DNA of 64,000 nucleotides from Collinsella sp. GTDB taxonomy: Bacteria; Actinomycetota; Coriobacteriia; Coriobacteriales; Coriobacteriaceae. Shown here in pieces: positions 8,128 to 16,504 of the stretch. Both the position numbers and the translations under genes were made by a program. Location: assembly GCA_019419555.1 (NCBI GenBank), contig DXZR01000007.1:1-64000 (forward strand). The letters run 5' to 3'. Position 1 is the stretch's first letter; each line of letters starts with the position of its first letter. The notes under the pieces are model-generated. The model made no database searches and was not told the DNA's origin. It saw nothing but the letters and a program-made list of their open reading frames with translations.

Positions 8128-9135
8128 ATGGCTCTTAATCTTTCTGGTCGAAGCGTTCTTACCCTGCTTGACTTTACGTCCGAGGAAATCGAGTACATGC
8201 TCGACCTCTCAAAGAACTTCAAGGATATGAAGCGCGCCGGTTATCCGCACCGCTTTCTCGAGGGCAAGAACATTGTCCTGCTGTTTGAGAAGACCTCAAC
8301 GCGCACGCGCTGTGCCTTCGAGGTCGGCGGTATGGACCTGGGTATGGGTGTGACCTACCTCGACCCCGGCTCGTCGCAGATGGGCAAGAAAGAGTCCATC
8401 GAGGATACCGCCCGCGTGCTCGGTCGCATGTATGACGGTATTGAGTATCGCGGCTCCGACCAGTCGATCGTCGAGGAGCTTGCCGCCAAGGCTGGCGTTC
8501 CCGTCTGGAACGGTCTGACCAACGAGTACCATCCCACCCAGGCCCTTGCCGACATTCTTACCATGCGTGAGGAGTTTGGCGACACGCGCGGCATGAAGCT
8601 CACCTATATGGGCAAGGAGCAGGGCAACGTCAGCGACTCCCTGATGGTTATCTGCGCCAAGCTCGGCATTAACTTCTGCTCCTGCGGACCCAAGGGCGAT
8701 GTCGAGGGCGCCACGCACTTCGATCCCGAGCTTCTTGAGCACTGCCAGGAGATCGCCGCTCAGAATGGCTGCACGATCCAGCTCACTGAGGATATCGACG
8801 AGGGCGTCAAGGATGCAGACGTGATCTATACGGACGTTTGGGTCGGTATGGGCCAGGCTGAGGAGCTGTGGAAGAGCCGAATCGATCTTCTCTCTCCCTA
8901 TCGAGTAACGCCCGAGGTCATGGCCAAGGCAAACCCCGGCGCCATCTTTATGCACTGCCTGCCGAGCTTCCACGATACGCAGACCACCATCGGCGCCGAG
9001 ATTGCCGAGAAGTTCGGCGTGACCGAGATGGAGGTTTCCGACGAGGTCTTTGAGAGCGCGCAGTCTCGTGTGTTCCAGGAGGCCGAGAACCGCATGCATA
9101 CCATTAAGGCCATGATGTACGCGACGCTTCGCTAG
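8128..9135 (+). CDS. arcB: Ornithine carbamoyltransferase (catabolic)
   Basis: Phosphorolysis of citrulline to ornithine and carbamoyl phosphate in the arginine deiminase pathway. The 335-residue protein carries the carbamoyl-phosphate motif FEKTSTRTRCAFE near residue 55, the ornithine-binding HCLPSFHD near 275, and GNVSDSLMV in between. ATG 8128 (MALNLSGRSV) is preferred: GAAAGGA lies nine bases upstream, whereas the open frame extends 20 codons further without one. It lies 86 bp after arcA2 and 23 bp before arcC2, so co-transcription is likely. The catabolic rather than anabolic role is inferred from the neighbours; no other arginine biosynthesis gene is in the window. Confidence 0.96.
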   Translation: MALNLSGRSVLTLLDFTSEEIEYMLDLSKNFKDMKRAGYPHRFLEGKNIVLLFEKTSTRTRCAFEVGGMDLGMGVTYLDPGSSQMGKKESIEDTARVLGRMYDGIEYRGSDQSIVEELAAKAGVPVWNGLTNEYHPTQALADILTMREEFGDTRGMKLTYMGKEQGNVSDSLMVICAKLGINFCSCGPKGDVEGATHFDPELLEHCQEIAAQNGCTIQLTEDIDEGVKDADVIYTDVWVGMGQAEELWKSRIDLLSPYRVTPEVMAKANPGAIFMHCLPSFHDTQTTIGAEIAEKFGVTEMEVSDEVFESAQSRVFQEAENRMHTIKAMMYATLR

Positions 9136-9158
9136 TAGCTGGGAAGTGAACGAATACT

Positions 9159-10121
9159 ATGAGTAAACCGTACGGTAAGCCCGACCGCATCGTCGTCGCC
9201 CTCGGCGGCAACGCCCTCGGCAACAACCCCGTCGAGCAGATCCAGGCCGTGAGCAACACCGCCCACGCTCTCCTTGGTCTTATCGAGCAGGGCAACGAGA
9301 TCATCATCACCCACGGCAACGGCCCGCAGGTCGGCATGATCCAGAACGCCTTCGCCGCTGCCCACGACGCCATCGGCACCCCCGAGATGCCGCTGCCCGA
9401 GTGCGGCGCCATGTCCCAGGGCTACATTGGCTATCACCTGCAGCAGGGCATCGGCCGCGAGATGCACAAGCGCTATAAGCGTTGGCACGCCGCCACCGTC
9501 GTCACCCAGATCGAGTGCGACCCGGACGATCCCGCGTTCAAGAACCCGACCAAGCCGATCGGTCCCTTCTACACCGAGGAGCAGGCCAAGGAGTTCATGG
9601 CCGAGGATCCCTCCAAGGTCTTCGTCGAGGATTCCGGCCGCGGCTGGCGTCGCGTCGTCGCCTCCCCCGATCCCAAGAAGATCGTCGAGGCTGACTCCAT
9701 CCTCAACCTGCTCGACAACGAGTTCATCGTCATCGCCTGCGGTGGCGGCGGCATCCCCGTCGTCCGCGACTACGAGAACAAGGGTTGCTACAAGGGCGTT
9801 CCCGCCGTTATCGACAAGGACCTGGGCGGCGAGCTGCTGGCCGAGGACTGCGACGCCGACGTCCTGTTCCTGCTGACCGCCGTCGAGCATGTCGCCATCA
9901 ACTTTGGCAAGCCCAACCAGGAGGAGCTCGAGGACCTCACCGCCGACGAGGCCGAGCGCCTGGCCGACGAGGGCCAGTTCGGCAAGGGTTCCATGGAGCC
10001 CAAGGTCCGCGCCGCCATCAAGTTCGCCCGTTCCCGCAAGGGCCGCACCTGCATCATCGGCGCCCTGGACAAGGCCGCCGAGACCATGGCCGGCCTCTCC
10101 GGTACCCGCATCCACGAGTAG
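9159..10121 (+). CDS. arcC: Carbamate kinase, second copy
   Basis: Same enzyme as the copy at 2035: it makes ATP from carbamoyl phosphate and ADP. The 320 residues differ from the first copy at two positions (Tyr for Leu near the start, Gln for Glu in VEQIQAVSN). It starts 23 bp after arcB and completes the arcD-arcA-arcB-arcC order, so this is the operon copy. Most of the gene and its terminator are identical to copy 1, which points to recent duplication or gene conversion, while the first 40 codons have drifted in synonymous sites. Confidence 0.97.
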   Translation: MSKPYGKPDRIVVALGGNALGNNPVEQIQAVSNTAHALLGLIEQGNEIIITHGNGPQVGMIQNAFAAAHDAIGTPEMPLPECGAMSQGYIGYHLQQGIGREMHKRYKRWHAATVVTQIECDPDDPAFKNPTKPIGPFYTEEQAKEFMAEDPSKVFVEDSGRGWRRVVASPDPKKIVEADSILNLLDNEFIVIACGGGGIPVVRDYENKGCYKGVPAVIDKDLGGELLAEDCDADVLFLLTAVEHVAINFGKPNQEELEDLTADEAERLADEGQFGKGSMEPKVRAAIKFARSRKGRTCIIGALDKAAETMAGLSGTRIHE

Positions 10122-10222
10122 TCCCTACTCCGTTGCCTCTCTCGTGGGCGCCAGGCAAAGCGCCCACAGACTAGCCTCTCTTCACGAGCCCCGCAGTCCG
10201 CTCCGACTGCGGGGCTTTTGCT
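9192..10222 (+). repeat. Direct repeat, copy 2 (arcC body plus terminator)
   Basis: Partner of 2068-3098 in the same orientation, 7124 bp apart. Recombination between the copies would delete the XRE regulator, both arcA genes, arcD and arcB and leave one intact arcC. Confidence 0.95.
10187..10219 (+). terminator. Rho-independent terminator of the arc operon
   Basis: AGCCCCGCAGTC pairs perfectly with GACTGCGGGGCT over a 6-nt loop, followed by T residues. Equivalent to the copy at 3063-3095. Confidence 0.88.
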
Positions 10223-10554
10223 ATTCACCTAGTCATTGGGGACAAACCCGGCACTTGGGGACGGTCCTTTCCTGCCGGCAGCTTGGGACAGTCCTTAATA
10301 GTCATTGGGGACGTTCTTAAACGACTAGTCAAACAAGAACGTCCCCAACGACTACTCATTTAAGTCTGTCCCCAATGACTGCCCAATGGCTGGGAAGGCG
10401 CATCCCACACTGACGCATTGCCTTCGGGCCCTCTCCCCAGGCTCTCCATAGCTCAGCTGGACTCCCCGCAACCTGTTCCGAGTTGGCGGAACGAGCGCGA
10501 CGTGGAGTGTCATTCTTTACCGCGTTAGACTAGACGCAGGGAAAGGAGGAGGAC
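10223..10554. repeat. Intergenic cluster of GGGGAC palindromic repeats
   Basis: Several palindromic units with the core TTGGGGAC or GTCCCCAA. The 56-bp palindrome 10299-10354 (TAGTCATTGGGGACGTTC... and its inverse) is almost identical to 56416-56471. The 55-bp stretch 10244-10298 is repeated at 16144-16198 with one visible mismatch. No gene is seen. The last 50 bases hold the probable promoter of the LicR-type gene, with TAGACT near 10527. Confidence 0.75.
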
Positions 10555-12450
10555 ATGGATGCTCGCGTCAAGCAGCTTGTAAATATGATCGAGGACGCTC
10601 AGCCTGTCGCTGTCGCGGTACTTGCCAAGCGTCTCGAGGTAAGCGAGCGCGCCGTGAGAAACTATATCCATCGCGCAAACGACAGCCTTGCAGGGGTTGC
10701 ACGCATCGTTGGCAGCAAGGGGCAGTATCGTATCGATGTTGCACGTGCAGATGAGCTTGCTCGCTTGCTAGACGGTGCGGCTCTGGCCCATCCGGGCATT
10801 CCTGATACGCGCGACGGCCGTGTGTCCTTCCTTCTTAACGACCTCCTCATGCGGTCCCAGTGGGTGACGATTGAGGAGTATGCGGATTTACTCTACGTTT
10901 CGGCGCGAACTCTGTCCAATGACATGCGTCTGGTAGAGCAGAAACTCGCCCAATTTGACTTAACGCTCGAAAAGCGCCCACGCTACGGAATCCGCGTTGC
11001 GGGCGGGGAGTCGCAGCGGCGCCTGTGCCTGGCCTCGCTGGTGAGGCCCGTGTTGCCCGACACCGACGATGCAAAGCTCGCCGAGCGCCTGCGGGCCATC
11101 GCCGCATGTGTGGACGATGCTCTGACGGCCTCGCCCGTCACGGTGAGCTCGCTGGCATCCCGCAATCTCATCATGCATCTTTACATTGCTCTTGGCCGCA
11201 TCGAGCAGGGCTGCTATGTCCCAGCTGCAGAATCGGACGTTCAAAAACTGGAGGGAACGCGCGAATACGCCGCGGCTTTCCAGATTGCCGCAAACATCAA
11301 GGATGCCCTGGGCGTGAGCATGCCCCGAGAAGAGGTTGCCTTTATCGCAATCCATTTGCTCGGCAGGGGCACGGGCGTGCCCGAGAAGGGCTCTGCCGTT
11401 ATCTCGGACGAGATGTGGGAGATTGCTTCCGAGATGGTACGTGCGGTCAACGATGAGTTTAGGTTTGACTTTAGCGGCGATCTTGAACTTCGCATGAACC
11501 TTGCTCGGCATATCGGCCCTCTGGGCTATCGCCTTGAATATCACATGCATATGGATAACCCCATGCTGTCCGATATCAAGACGAGGTTTCCGTTGGCCTA
11601 TTCGATGGCAGCTGGCACCTCGCAGGTACTCGAGCGTCATTTTGGCAGCCAGCCCTCTGATGAAGAGCTCGGCTACATCGCCATGGCATTTGCCCTGGCC
11701 CTCGAGCAGCAAGCCGACCAGCCGCGTCGCAAGCGCATCCTGATCGTGTGCGCCTCGGGAGCGGGAAGCGCCCGTATGCTCGAGCACCAGTACCGCAAGC
11801 AGTTTGGCATGTATATCGATTCGATTGAGACATGCGATGTCGCCCGCGTGGGGACGTTCGATTTTTCGCACATCGACTACGTGTTCACAACGGTGCCGCT
11901 CAACGTCAAGTTGCCCGTGCCCGTCCGCGAGGCCGATTTCTTCTTGGAGACGAGCGATGTCAACGCTATCCGCAAGGTGCTGAGCGACGACACTGCGCAA
12001 TCGGACTCCGTAAGCTCTTTCTTTAGCCGTGCCCTGTTCTTCAACCGCGTTGAGGCGTCGTCGAAGCAGGCCGTTCTCCGATATCTCTCCGAGCGCGCCG
12101 TCGAGAGCGGCCGTGTCGATGCCCAGTTTGCCCAAGAGGTCGCCGAGCGCGAGAGCGCGAGTGCCACCTCGTTTGGCAATGGGGTAGCCATGCCCCATGG
12201 GATGCATCCCTTGAGCGCCGAGGCCTTTGTTACCGTGGGCCTGCTCGAACATCCCATTCTTTGGGACGAATACGGCCATGAGGTCGATATCGTCTTTATG
12301 GTGTCGTATGCCCGGTCGGGCGGCGATGAGGCGCGGATCTTGAGCTCACTGCTCGCCGAGATCTTTATGGACCGCCAGGGGGTCGAGCGCCTACGCGAGC
12401 GCCGGTCCTGGCATGAGCTGATGGCGCTTGTGCAAGCGCATACGGCTTAA
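10555..12450 (+). CDS. LicR/BglG-family PTS-regulated transcriptional activator
   Basis: A 631-residue multidomain regulator. From the N-terminus: two helix-turn-helix domains (about 1-60 and 85-150), two PTS regulation domains (about 170-380, with paired His in MHLYIALG/AIHLLGRG and ARHIGPLGYRLEYHMH), an EIIB-like domain (about 395-480, Cys in CASGAGSARML) and an EIIA-like domain (about 490-630, His in AMPHGMHPL). Phosphorylation by HPr and by the cognate EIIB tells it whether substrate is flowing, so it should activate the PTS genes that follow. ATG 10555 has GAAAGGAGGAGG just before it. The cellobiose-type EIIA, EIIB, EIIC and 6-phospho-beta-glucosidase genes follow in the same direction, as in lic operons. 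Confidence 0.93.
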   Translation: MDARVKQLVNMIEDAQPVAVAVLAKRLEVSERAVRNYIHRANDSLAGVARIVGSKGQYRIDVARADELARLLDGAALAHPGIPDTRDGRVSFLLNDLLMRSQWVTIEEYADLLYVSARTLSNDMRLVEQKLAQFDLTLEKRPRYGIRVAGGESQRRLCLASLVRPVLPDTDDAKLAERLRAIAACVDDALTASPVTVSSLASRNLIMHLYIALGRIEQGCYVPAAESDVQKLEGTREYAAAFQIAANIKDALGVSMPREEVAFIAIHLLGRGTGVPEKGSAVISDEMWEIASEMVRAVNDEFRFDFSGDLELRMNLARHIGPLGYRLEYHMHMDNPMLSDIKTRFPLAYSMAAGTSQVLERHFGSQPSDEELGYIAMAFALALEQQADQPRRKRILIVCASGAGSARMLEHQYRKQFGMYIDSIETCDVARVGTFDFSHIDYVFTTVPLNVKLPVPVREADFFLETSDVNAIRKVLSDDTAQSDSVSSFFSRALFFNRVEASSKQAVLRYLSERAVESGRVDAQFAQEVAERESASATSFGNGVAMPHGMHPLSAEAFVTVGLLEHPILWDEYGHEVDIVFMVSYARSGGDEARILSSLLAEIFMDRQGVERLRERRSWHELMALVQAHTA

Positions 12451-12569
12451 GACTTCTTTTGTCGATAACCCTGTCTGTCTACCTGCAATAAACCTCGAGG
12501 ATTGCGGGCGGGAGATAGGCGTTTCGAATATTCAAGTACAAACCAAACATCACGGGAGAGGAGACCGTT

Positions 12570-12896
12570 ATGGACGATCAGGGAACCGAGATGGTTTCGT
12601 TTCAGCTGGTCGCTGCAGCGGGAGAGGCACGCAGCCTTGCCTTCGAAGCCCTTGAAAAGGCAAAAGCGGGGGATTTTGACGCCGCCGCCAAACTCATGAA
12701 GCAGTCAAAGGATGCGGGAATCAAGGCTCACCACATCCAAACGCAGCTGCTTTCGACTGAGGCAGCGGGCGAGCATCTGTCGGTGGATGTGTTGCTGGTC
12801 CATGCTCAGGACCACCTCATGTGCTCCATGCTTGCTCAGGAGCTCGTGCAGGAGCTGATCTGCCTGTATGAGTGCACTGCAACCAAGAACGCCTAG
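12570..12896 (+). CDS. PTS lactose/cellobiose-family EIIA
   Basis: A 108-residue EIIA of the Lac/Cel family, all-helical, that passes phosphate from HPr to EIIB. The phosphorylated His is most likely His 78 in LLVHAQDHLM. The helix KAKAGDFDAAAKLMKQSK is typical of this small protein family. ATG 12570 follows GAGAGGAGA. It is the first gene of EIIA-EIIB-EIIC-glucosidase, with 119 bp from the LicR-type gene in which a promoter for that regulator's target should lie. Beta-glucoside or cellobiose specificity is inferred from the family and from the GH1 gene. Confidence 0.93.
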   Translation: MDDQGTEMVSFQLVAAAGEARSLAFEALEKAKAGDFDAAAKLMKQSKDAGIKAHHIQTQLLSTEAAGEHLSVDVLLVHAQDHLMCSMLAQELVQELICLYECTATKNA

Positions 12897-12942
12897 CGGC
12901 GTGCGGTGACTATTCAACCAATCAATGCGAAGGGAATCCCTT

Positions 12943-13236
12943 ATGAAGATCCTTCTTGTTTGCGCAGCTGGTCTGTCTACAAGCATTCTGATGAAGAAAC
13001 TCGAGAAATATGCGGAGCAAAACGGCATCGAGCTCGATATCGATGCGGTGGGTATCGGCGAGTATCAGGAGACGTGCGCCAATTATGACGTGCTGCTCTT
13101 GGGGCCGCAGGTGTCCTACCAGCTCAACACCGTCAAGCAGGGGAGCGGTAAGCCGACCGCGGTCATCCCCGCACAGGACTACGGCATGGGCAACGCCGCC
13201 AACGTGCTGGCACTCGCCCAGTCGCTGTTGGGTTAG
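12943..13236 (+). CDS. PTS lactose/cellobiose-family EIIB
   Basis: A 97-residue EIIB. The N-terminal strand and P-loop MKILLVCAAGLSTSILMKK hold the phosphocysteine, Cys 7. ATG 12943 is chosen because AAGGGA lies at 12930-12935 and the Cys must be close to the N-terminus, whereas an upstream start at 12925 would add six unlikely residues. It takes phosphate from the EIIA upstream and donates it to the sugar held by EIIC. It ends nine bases before the EIIC gene. Confidence 0.94.
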   Translation: MKILLVCAAGLSTSILMKKLEKYAEQNGIELDIDAVGIGEYQETCANYDVLLLGPQVSYQLNTVKQGSGKPTAVIPAQDYGMGNAANVLALAQSLLG

Positions 13237-13245
13237 GAGGCGACC

Positions 13246-14595
13246 ATGGAGAAGTTCATGACCCTGCTTCAGGAAAAACTGACCCCTATCGCCAATTTCT
13301 GCGGCACCGAGCGCCACTTTGCCTCCATGCAAAAGGGCTTTATGAGCGCGATCAGCTTCATCTTGGTATCTGCCGTCTTTATGATCCTCGCCAACCCGCC
13401 GGTCACGGCCGACCTGGTGGCGCAGGGCGGGTTCTGGTCCGTCTTTGGCCCTTGGCTCGATTTTGCGACGGCCAATAAGCTCACGCTGCTCATCCCCTTC
13501 AATATGACGATGGGCATACTGTCGGTGATCGTGACGTTCGCAATCGCCTATAACCTGGCGGGCACCTACAAGATGCCCAAGCTTAACGCCGGCATGACCT
13601 CGCTGGTGATGTTCCTGATCGCCGCGGCGCCGTCGTCCTACTACCAGCTTGCTGACGAGTCCGTGCTCCAGGCGGTCCCCTGCACCTATCTGGGTGCGCA
13701 GGGCCTGTTTACCGCCATCATCGTTGCCTTGGTCTCCGTCGAGGTCACGCGCTTCTGCCAGACCAAGGGCATCACCATCAAGATGCCCGATGGCGTGCCG
13801 CCGTTTTTGTCCGAAACCTTTGGCGCCATCGTACCTATGCTCGCCAACATCCTCATCTTCTTTGGCGGCAACCTGCTGATCCAGATGATCGATCCCGCGC
13901 TGTCCATCCCCTCGGTTATCGAGAAGCTGCTCGCTGCCCCGCTTTCCGTCGCAGTTGACTCTGTGCCCGGCGCACTGCTTATCTGCTTCATGACGCTGCT
14001 GTTTTGGTGCTTTGGCGTCCACGGCAACATGATCGTAATGCCCATCACCGCCCCGGTCACGCTTGCCGCCTTTGCCGCCAACGCCTCGCTCTATGCTGCC
14101 GGGCAGCCGCTTGAGTTCCACCCGGCGCTCATGTCGTTGGCCATCAACCTCATCGGCGGCACGGGTAATACGTTCTCTTTTGTGGCGCTCTGCGCGTTTA
14201 GGGCAAAGTCGCAGCAGCTCAAGGCATTTGGCAGGGCATCGATCGTGCCGAGCTTCTTCCGTATCTCCGAGCCCGCGATCTTCGGCGCGCCCATCATCTT
14301 CAACCCGATCCTCATGATTCCGTTTGTGCTAGGCGGCATGATCTCGGCCCTGCTGTATTGGGGTGCGGTCTCACTGGGTCTTGTCTCTAACTTCTACATC
14401 TTGGTGAGCGGCACGTTCCCCATCTTCGTTCAGGGCTTTGTCCAGTGCCTCGACCCGCGCATCTGGGTGTTTACGATCGTTTTGATCGTGGTCATGGCTG
14501 TGGTCTGGTACCCGTTCTTTAAGGTGTACGATAACCAGCTCCTGGCTCAGGAGCAGGAGAACGCCGCGGCAGCTTCTGCCGAGGATGCTGAGTAG
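13246..14595 (+). CDS. PTS lactose/cellobiose-family EIIC permease
   Basis: A 449-residue membrane channel of the Lac/Cel PTS family, with about ten hydrophobic spans. Family segments include CFGVHGNMIVMPIT and ISEPAIFGAPIIFNP, the latter carrying the conserved Glu near the substrate site. It imports a beta-glucoside as its 6-phosphate together with EIIA and EIIB. ATG 13246 has TAGGAGG upstream. The stop codon is adjacent to the start of the glucosidase gene, indicating coupled translation. Confidence 0.94.
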   Translation: MEKFMTLLQEKLTPIANFCGTERHFASMQKGFMSAISFILVSAVFMILANPPVTADLVAQGGFWSVFGPWLDFATANKLTLLIPFNMTMGILSVIVTFAIAYNLAGTYKMPKLNAGMTSLVMFLIAAAPSSYYQLADESVLQAVPCTYLGAQGLFTAIIVALVSVEVTRFCQTKGITIKMPDGVPPFLSETFGAIVPMLANILIFFGGNLLIQMIDPALSIPSVIEKLLAAPLSVAVDSVPGALLICFMTLLFWCFGVHGNMIVMPITAPVTLAAFAANASLYAAGQPLEFHPALMSLAINLIGGTGNTFSFVALCAFRAKSQQLKAFGRASIVPSFFRISEPAIFGAPIIFNPILMIPFVLGGMISALLYWGAVSLGLVSNFYILVSGTFPIFVQGFVQCLDPRIWVFTIVLIVVMAVVWYPFFKVYDNQLLAQEQENAAAASAEDAE

Positions 14596-14596
14596 C

Positions 14597-16051
14597 ATGA
14601 GTTACTTTGACAGAACGTCTGCCGCCGGTATGCCCGAGGGCTTTTTGTGGGGTGGTGCCCTCGCCGCCAACCAGGCCGAAGGGGGCTGGAACGAGGGCGG
14701 CCGCGGCATGTCGCACTCCGACCTGATCCCACAGGGTTCCGACCGCTGGGATGTAATGTTTGGCAGGCAAAAGCCCGTGGACGATCCGGACAGGCTGTAT
14801 CCATGCCGCTGGGGCAACGACTTCTTCCATCATTGGCACGAGGATGTCGAGCTCTTTGCCGAGATGGGCTTTAAGTGCCTGCGTCTTTCAATTTGCTGGA
14901 GCCGTATTTTTCCCACAGGGATGGAGACCGAGCCCAACGGCGAGGGCTTGGAGTTTTACCGTCAGGTATTCGAGGCGCTGCGCGAGCATGGAATCGAGCC
15001 GCTTGTGACGCTGTCGCACTACGACTATCCGTTGGCTCTGGTCGAGCGCTATGGTGGCTGGCAAAGCCGAGAGATGATCGAGCGGTATGCGCACTACGTC
15101 GAGACCGTCGGACGCGCGTACCAGGGCCTCGTGCGTTATTGGCTTACGTTCAACGAGATCAACAGCGTGGCGCTGTCCTATCTCAACGCGGGTGTCACGC
15201 TCGAGGATGAGCGTGACCGTGCAGCCGTGACCGCGGCGTTCTCGCACCATATGTTTATGGCGAGCGCTCGCGCTGTCGAGATTCTGCACAAGATCGATCC
15301 CGCAAACAAGGTGGGTTGCATGGTCGCTGCCGGTGCGACCTATCCGTACCGTTGTGCGCCCGAGGACGTATGGCTTGCGTATGAGGAGGACCGCGGCCGC
15401 TACTTCTACACAGACGTGATGGCTGCGGGCGCCTATCCTGCTTGGAAGCTGCGTGCACTCGAGAAAGAGGGTGTTCACGTGCCCTTTGAGCCGGGCGATA
15501 CGGAGTATCTGGCAGAGCATACGGTCGACTTCATCTCGTTCTCGTACTATTGCTCGCGCTTGGTGTGCGCCGATGATCAGGTGATTGCCGAGAAGGCGGA
15601 GGGCAACGTGTTCCCGACGTTGCGCAATCCGTACCTCAAGGATAAAGAGACTGCGTGGAAGTGGCAGATCGATGCGCTGGGTTTGCGCGTGACGCTTGCC
15701 GGCTACCACGATCGTTACCATCTTCCGCTCTTTATCGCCGAGAACGGTGTGGGCGGACTCGATGCGCTGGAAGACGGCAAAGTCCACGATGCGTATCATA
15801 TTGATTACCTGCGAAGGCATATTCTTGCGCTGCGCGATGCAATTGTCGAGGACGGTGTTGACCTGATGGGATACACGCCGTGGGGCTGTATCGATTTGGT
15901 GTCGGCCTCGACGGGGCAGATGAAGAAGCGCTATGGCTTTGTTTATGTTGATGCCGATGATACGGGCAAAGGCACGTTCGATCGCTACCGAAAGGACAGC
16001 TTCTGCTGGTACCAAAAGGTCATTGCATCAAATGGCGAGGACTTGAGTTAA
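14597..16051 (+). CDS. 6-phospho-beta-glucosidase (GH1)
   Basis: A 484-residue glycoside hydrolase family 1 enzyme that splits a 6-phosphorylated beta-glucoside into glucose 6-phosphate and the aglycone or glucose. The acid/base Glu is in LTFNEINSV and the nucleophile Glu in FIAENGVGG. The N-terminal FLWGGALAANQAEGGW is the GH1 signature. ATG 14597 begins one base after the EIIC stop; an in-frame ATG at 14585 inside EIIC is possible but gives no family match. It ends the lic-like operon and is followed by a terminator at 16068. Confidence 0.94.
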   Translation: MSYFDRTSAAGMPEGFLWGGALAANQAEGGWNEGGRGMSHSDLIPQGSDRWDVMFGRQKPVDDPDRLYPCRWGNDFFHHWHEDVELFAEMGFKCLRLSICWSRIFPTGMETEPNGEGLEFYRQVFEALREHGIEPLVTLSHYDYPLALVERYGGWQSREMIERYAHYVETVGRAYQGLVRYWLTFNEINSVALSYLNAGVTLEDERDRAAVTAAFSHHMFMASARAVEILHKIDPANKVGCMVAAGATYPYRCAPEDVWLAYEEDRGRYFYTDVMAAGAYPAWKLRALEKEGVHVPFEPGDTEYLAEHTVDFISFSYYCSRLVCADDQVIAEKAEGNVFPTLRNPYLKDKETAWKWQIDALGLRVTLAGYHDRYHLPLFIAENGVGGLDALEDGKVHDAYHIDYLRRHILALRDAIVEDGVDLMGYTPWGCIDLVSASTGQMKKRYGFVYVDADDTGKGTFDRYRKDSFCWYQKVIASNGEDLS

Positions 16052-16067
16052 CTCTTGCAGGTCTGTT

Positions 16068-16101
16068 GCCCCCGCGGTCCGCTTCGGCCGCAGGGGCTTT
16101 T
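16068..16101 (+). terminator. Terminator of the beta-glucoside PTS operon
   Basis: GCCCC and GCGG pair with CCGC and GGGGC around a short loop, followed by TTTT. It is 17 bases after the glucosidase stop. Confidence 0.75.
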
Positions 16102-16504
16102 GTTATTGAGGCGGCTGTTCATGAGGAGCATTGCAGGCTGCGGAAACCCGGCACTTGGGGACGTTCCTTTCCTGCCGGCAGCTTGGGACAGTCCTTAAAG
16201 GCCGCATCGATCAACTGCGGAAAGCACATCCCAGAATGAGCGTCCAACATGGGGTGCGGTTTCCCTTGAGGCCCTCAATCGGAAAATGCATCCCGGATTT
16301 TTGTCGAAAAGCGGTCCCTAGTTTCCCAAACGGGCCGCTAACGGAAAGCGCATCCCGCTATTGGGCCCCAAAGCAGGATGCGCTTTCCGTGCTGGCAGTT
16401 CCAAGCAGTTCGGGATGGCCCTTTTCGTCTGCTCTCGGCCGGCGTCCGTAAGACTGTCCCCGACGACCACTCATTTAAGTCTGTCCCCAATGAGTGCCCA
16501 ATGA
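16102..16504. repeat. Intergenic repeat region, no gene
   Basis: Contains a copy of the 55-bp GGGGAC repeat (16144-16198; partner at 10244-10298), a 15-bp perfect inverted repeat ACGGAAAGCGCATCC (16341-16355) with its complement at 16376-16390, and GTCCCCAATGA at the end. Several degenerate GGAAAGCGCATCCC half-units recur between them. No coding sequence is recognisable. Confidence 0.7.

Noticed and set aside
12451..12569. Ribonucleic antiterminator before the cellobiose PTS genes
   Set aside because: The regulator is of the LicR activator type with helix-turn-helix domains, and no terminator overlapping a RAT-like hairpin is seen.
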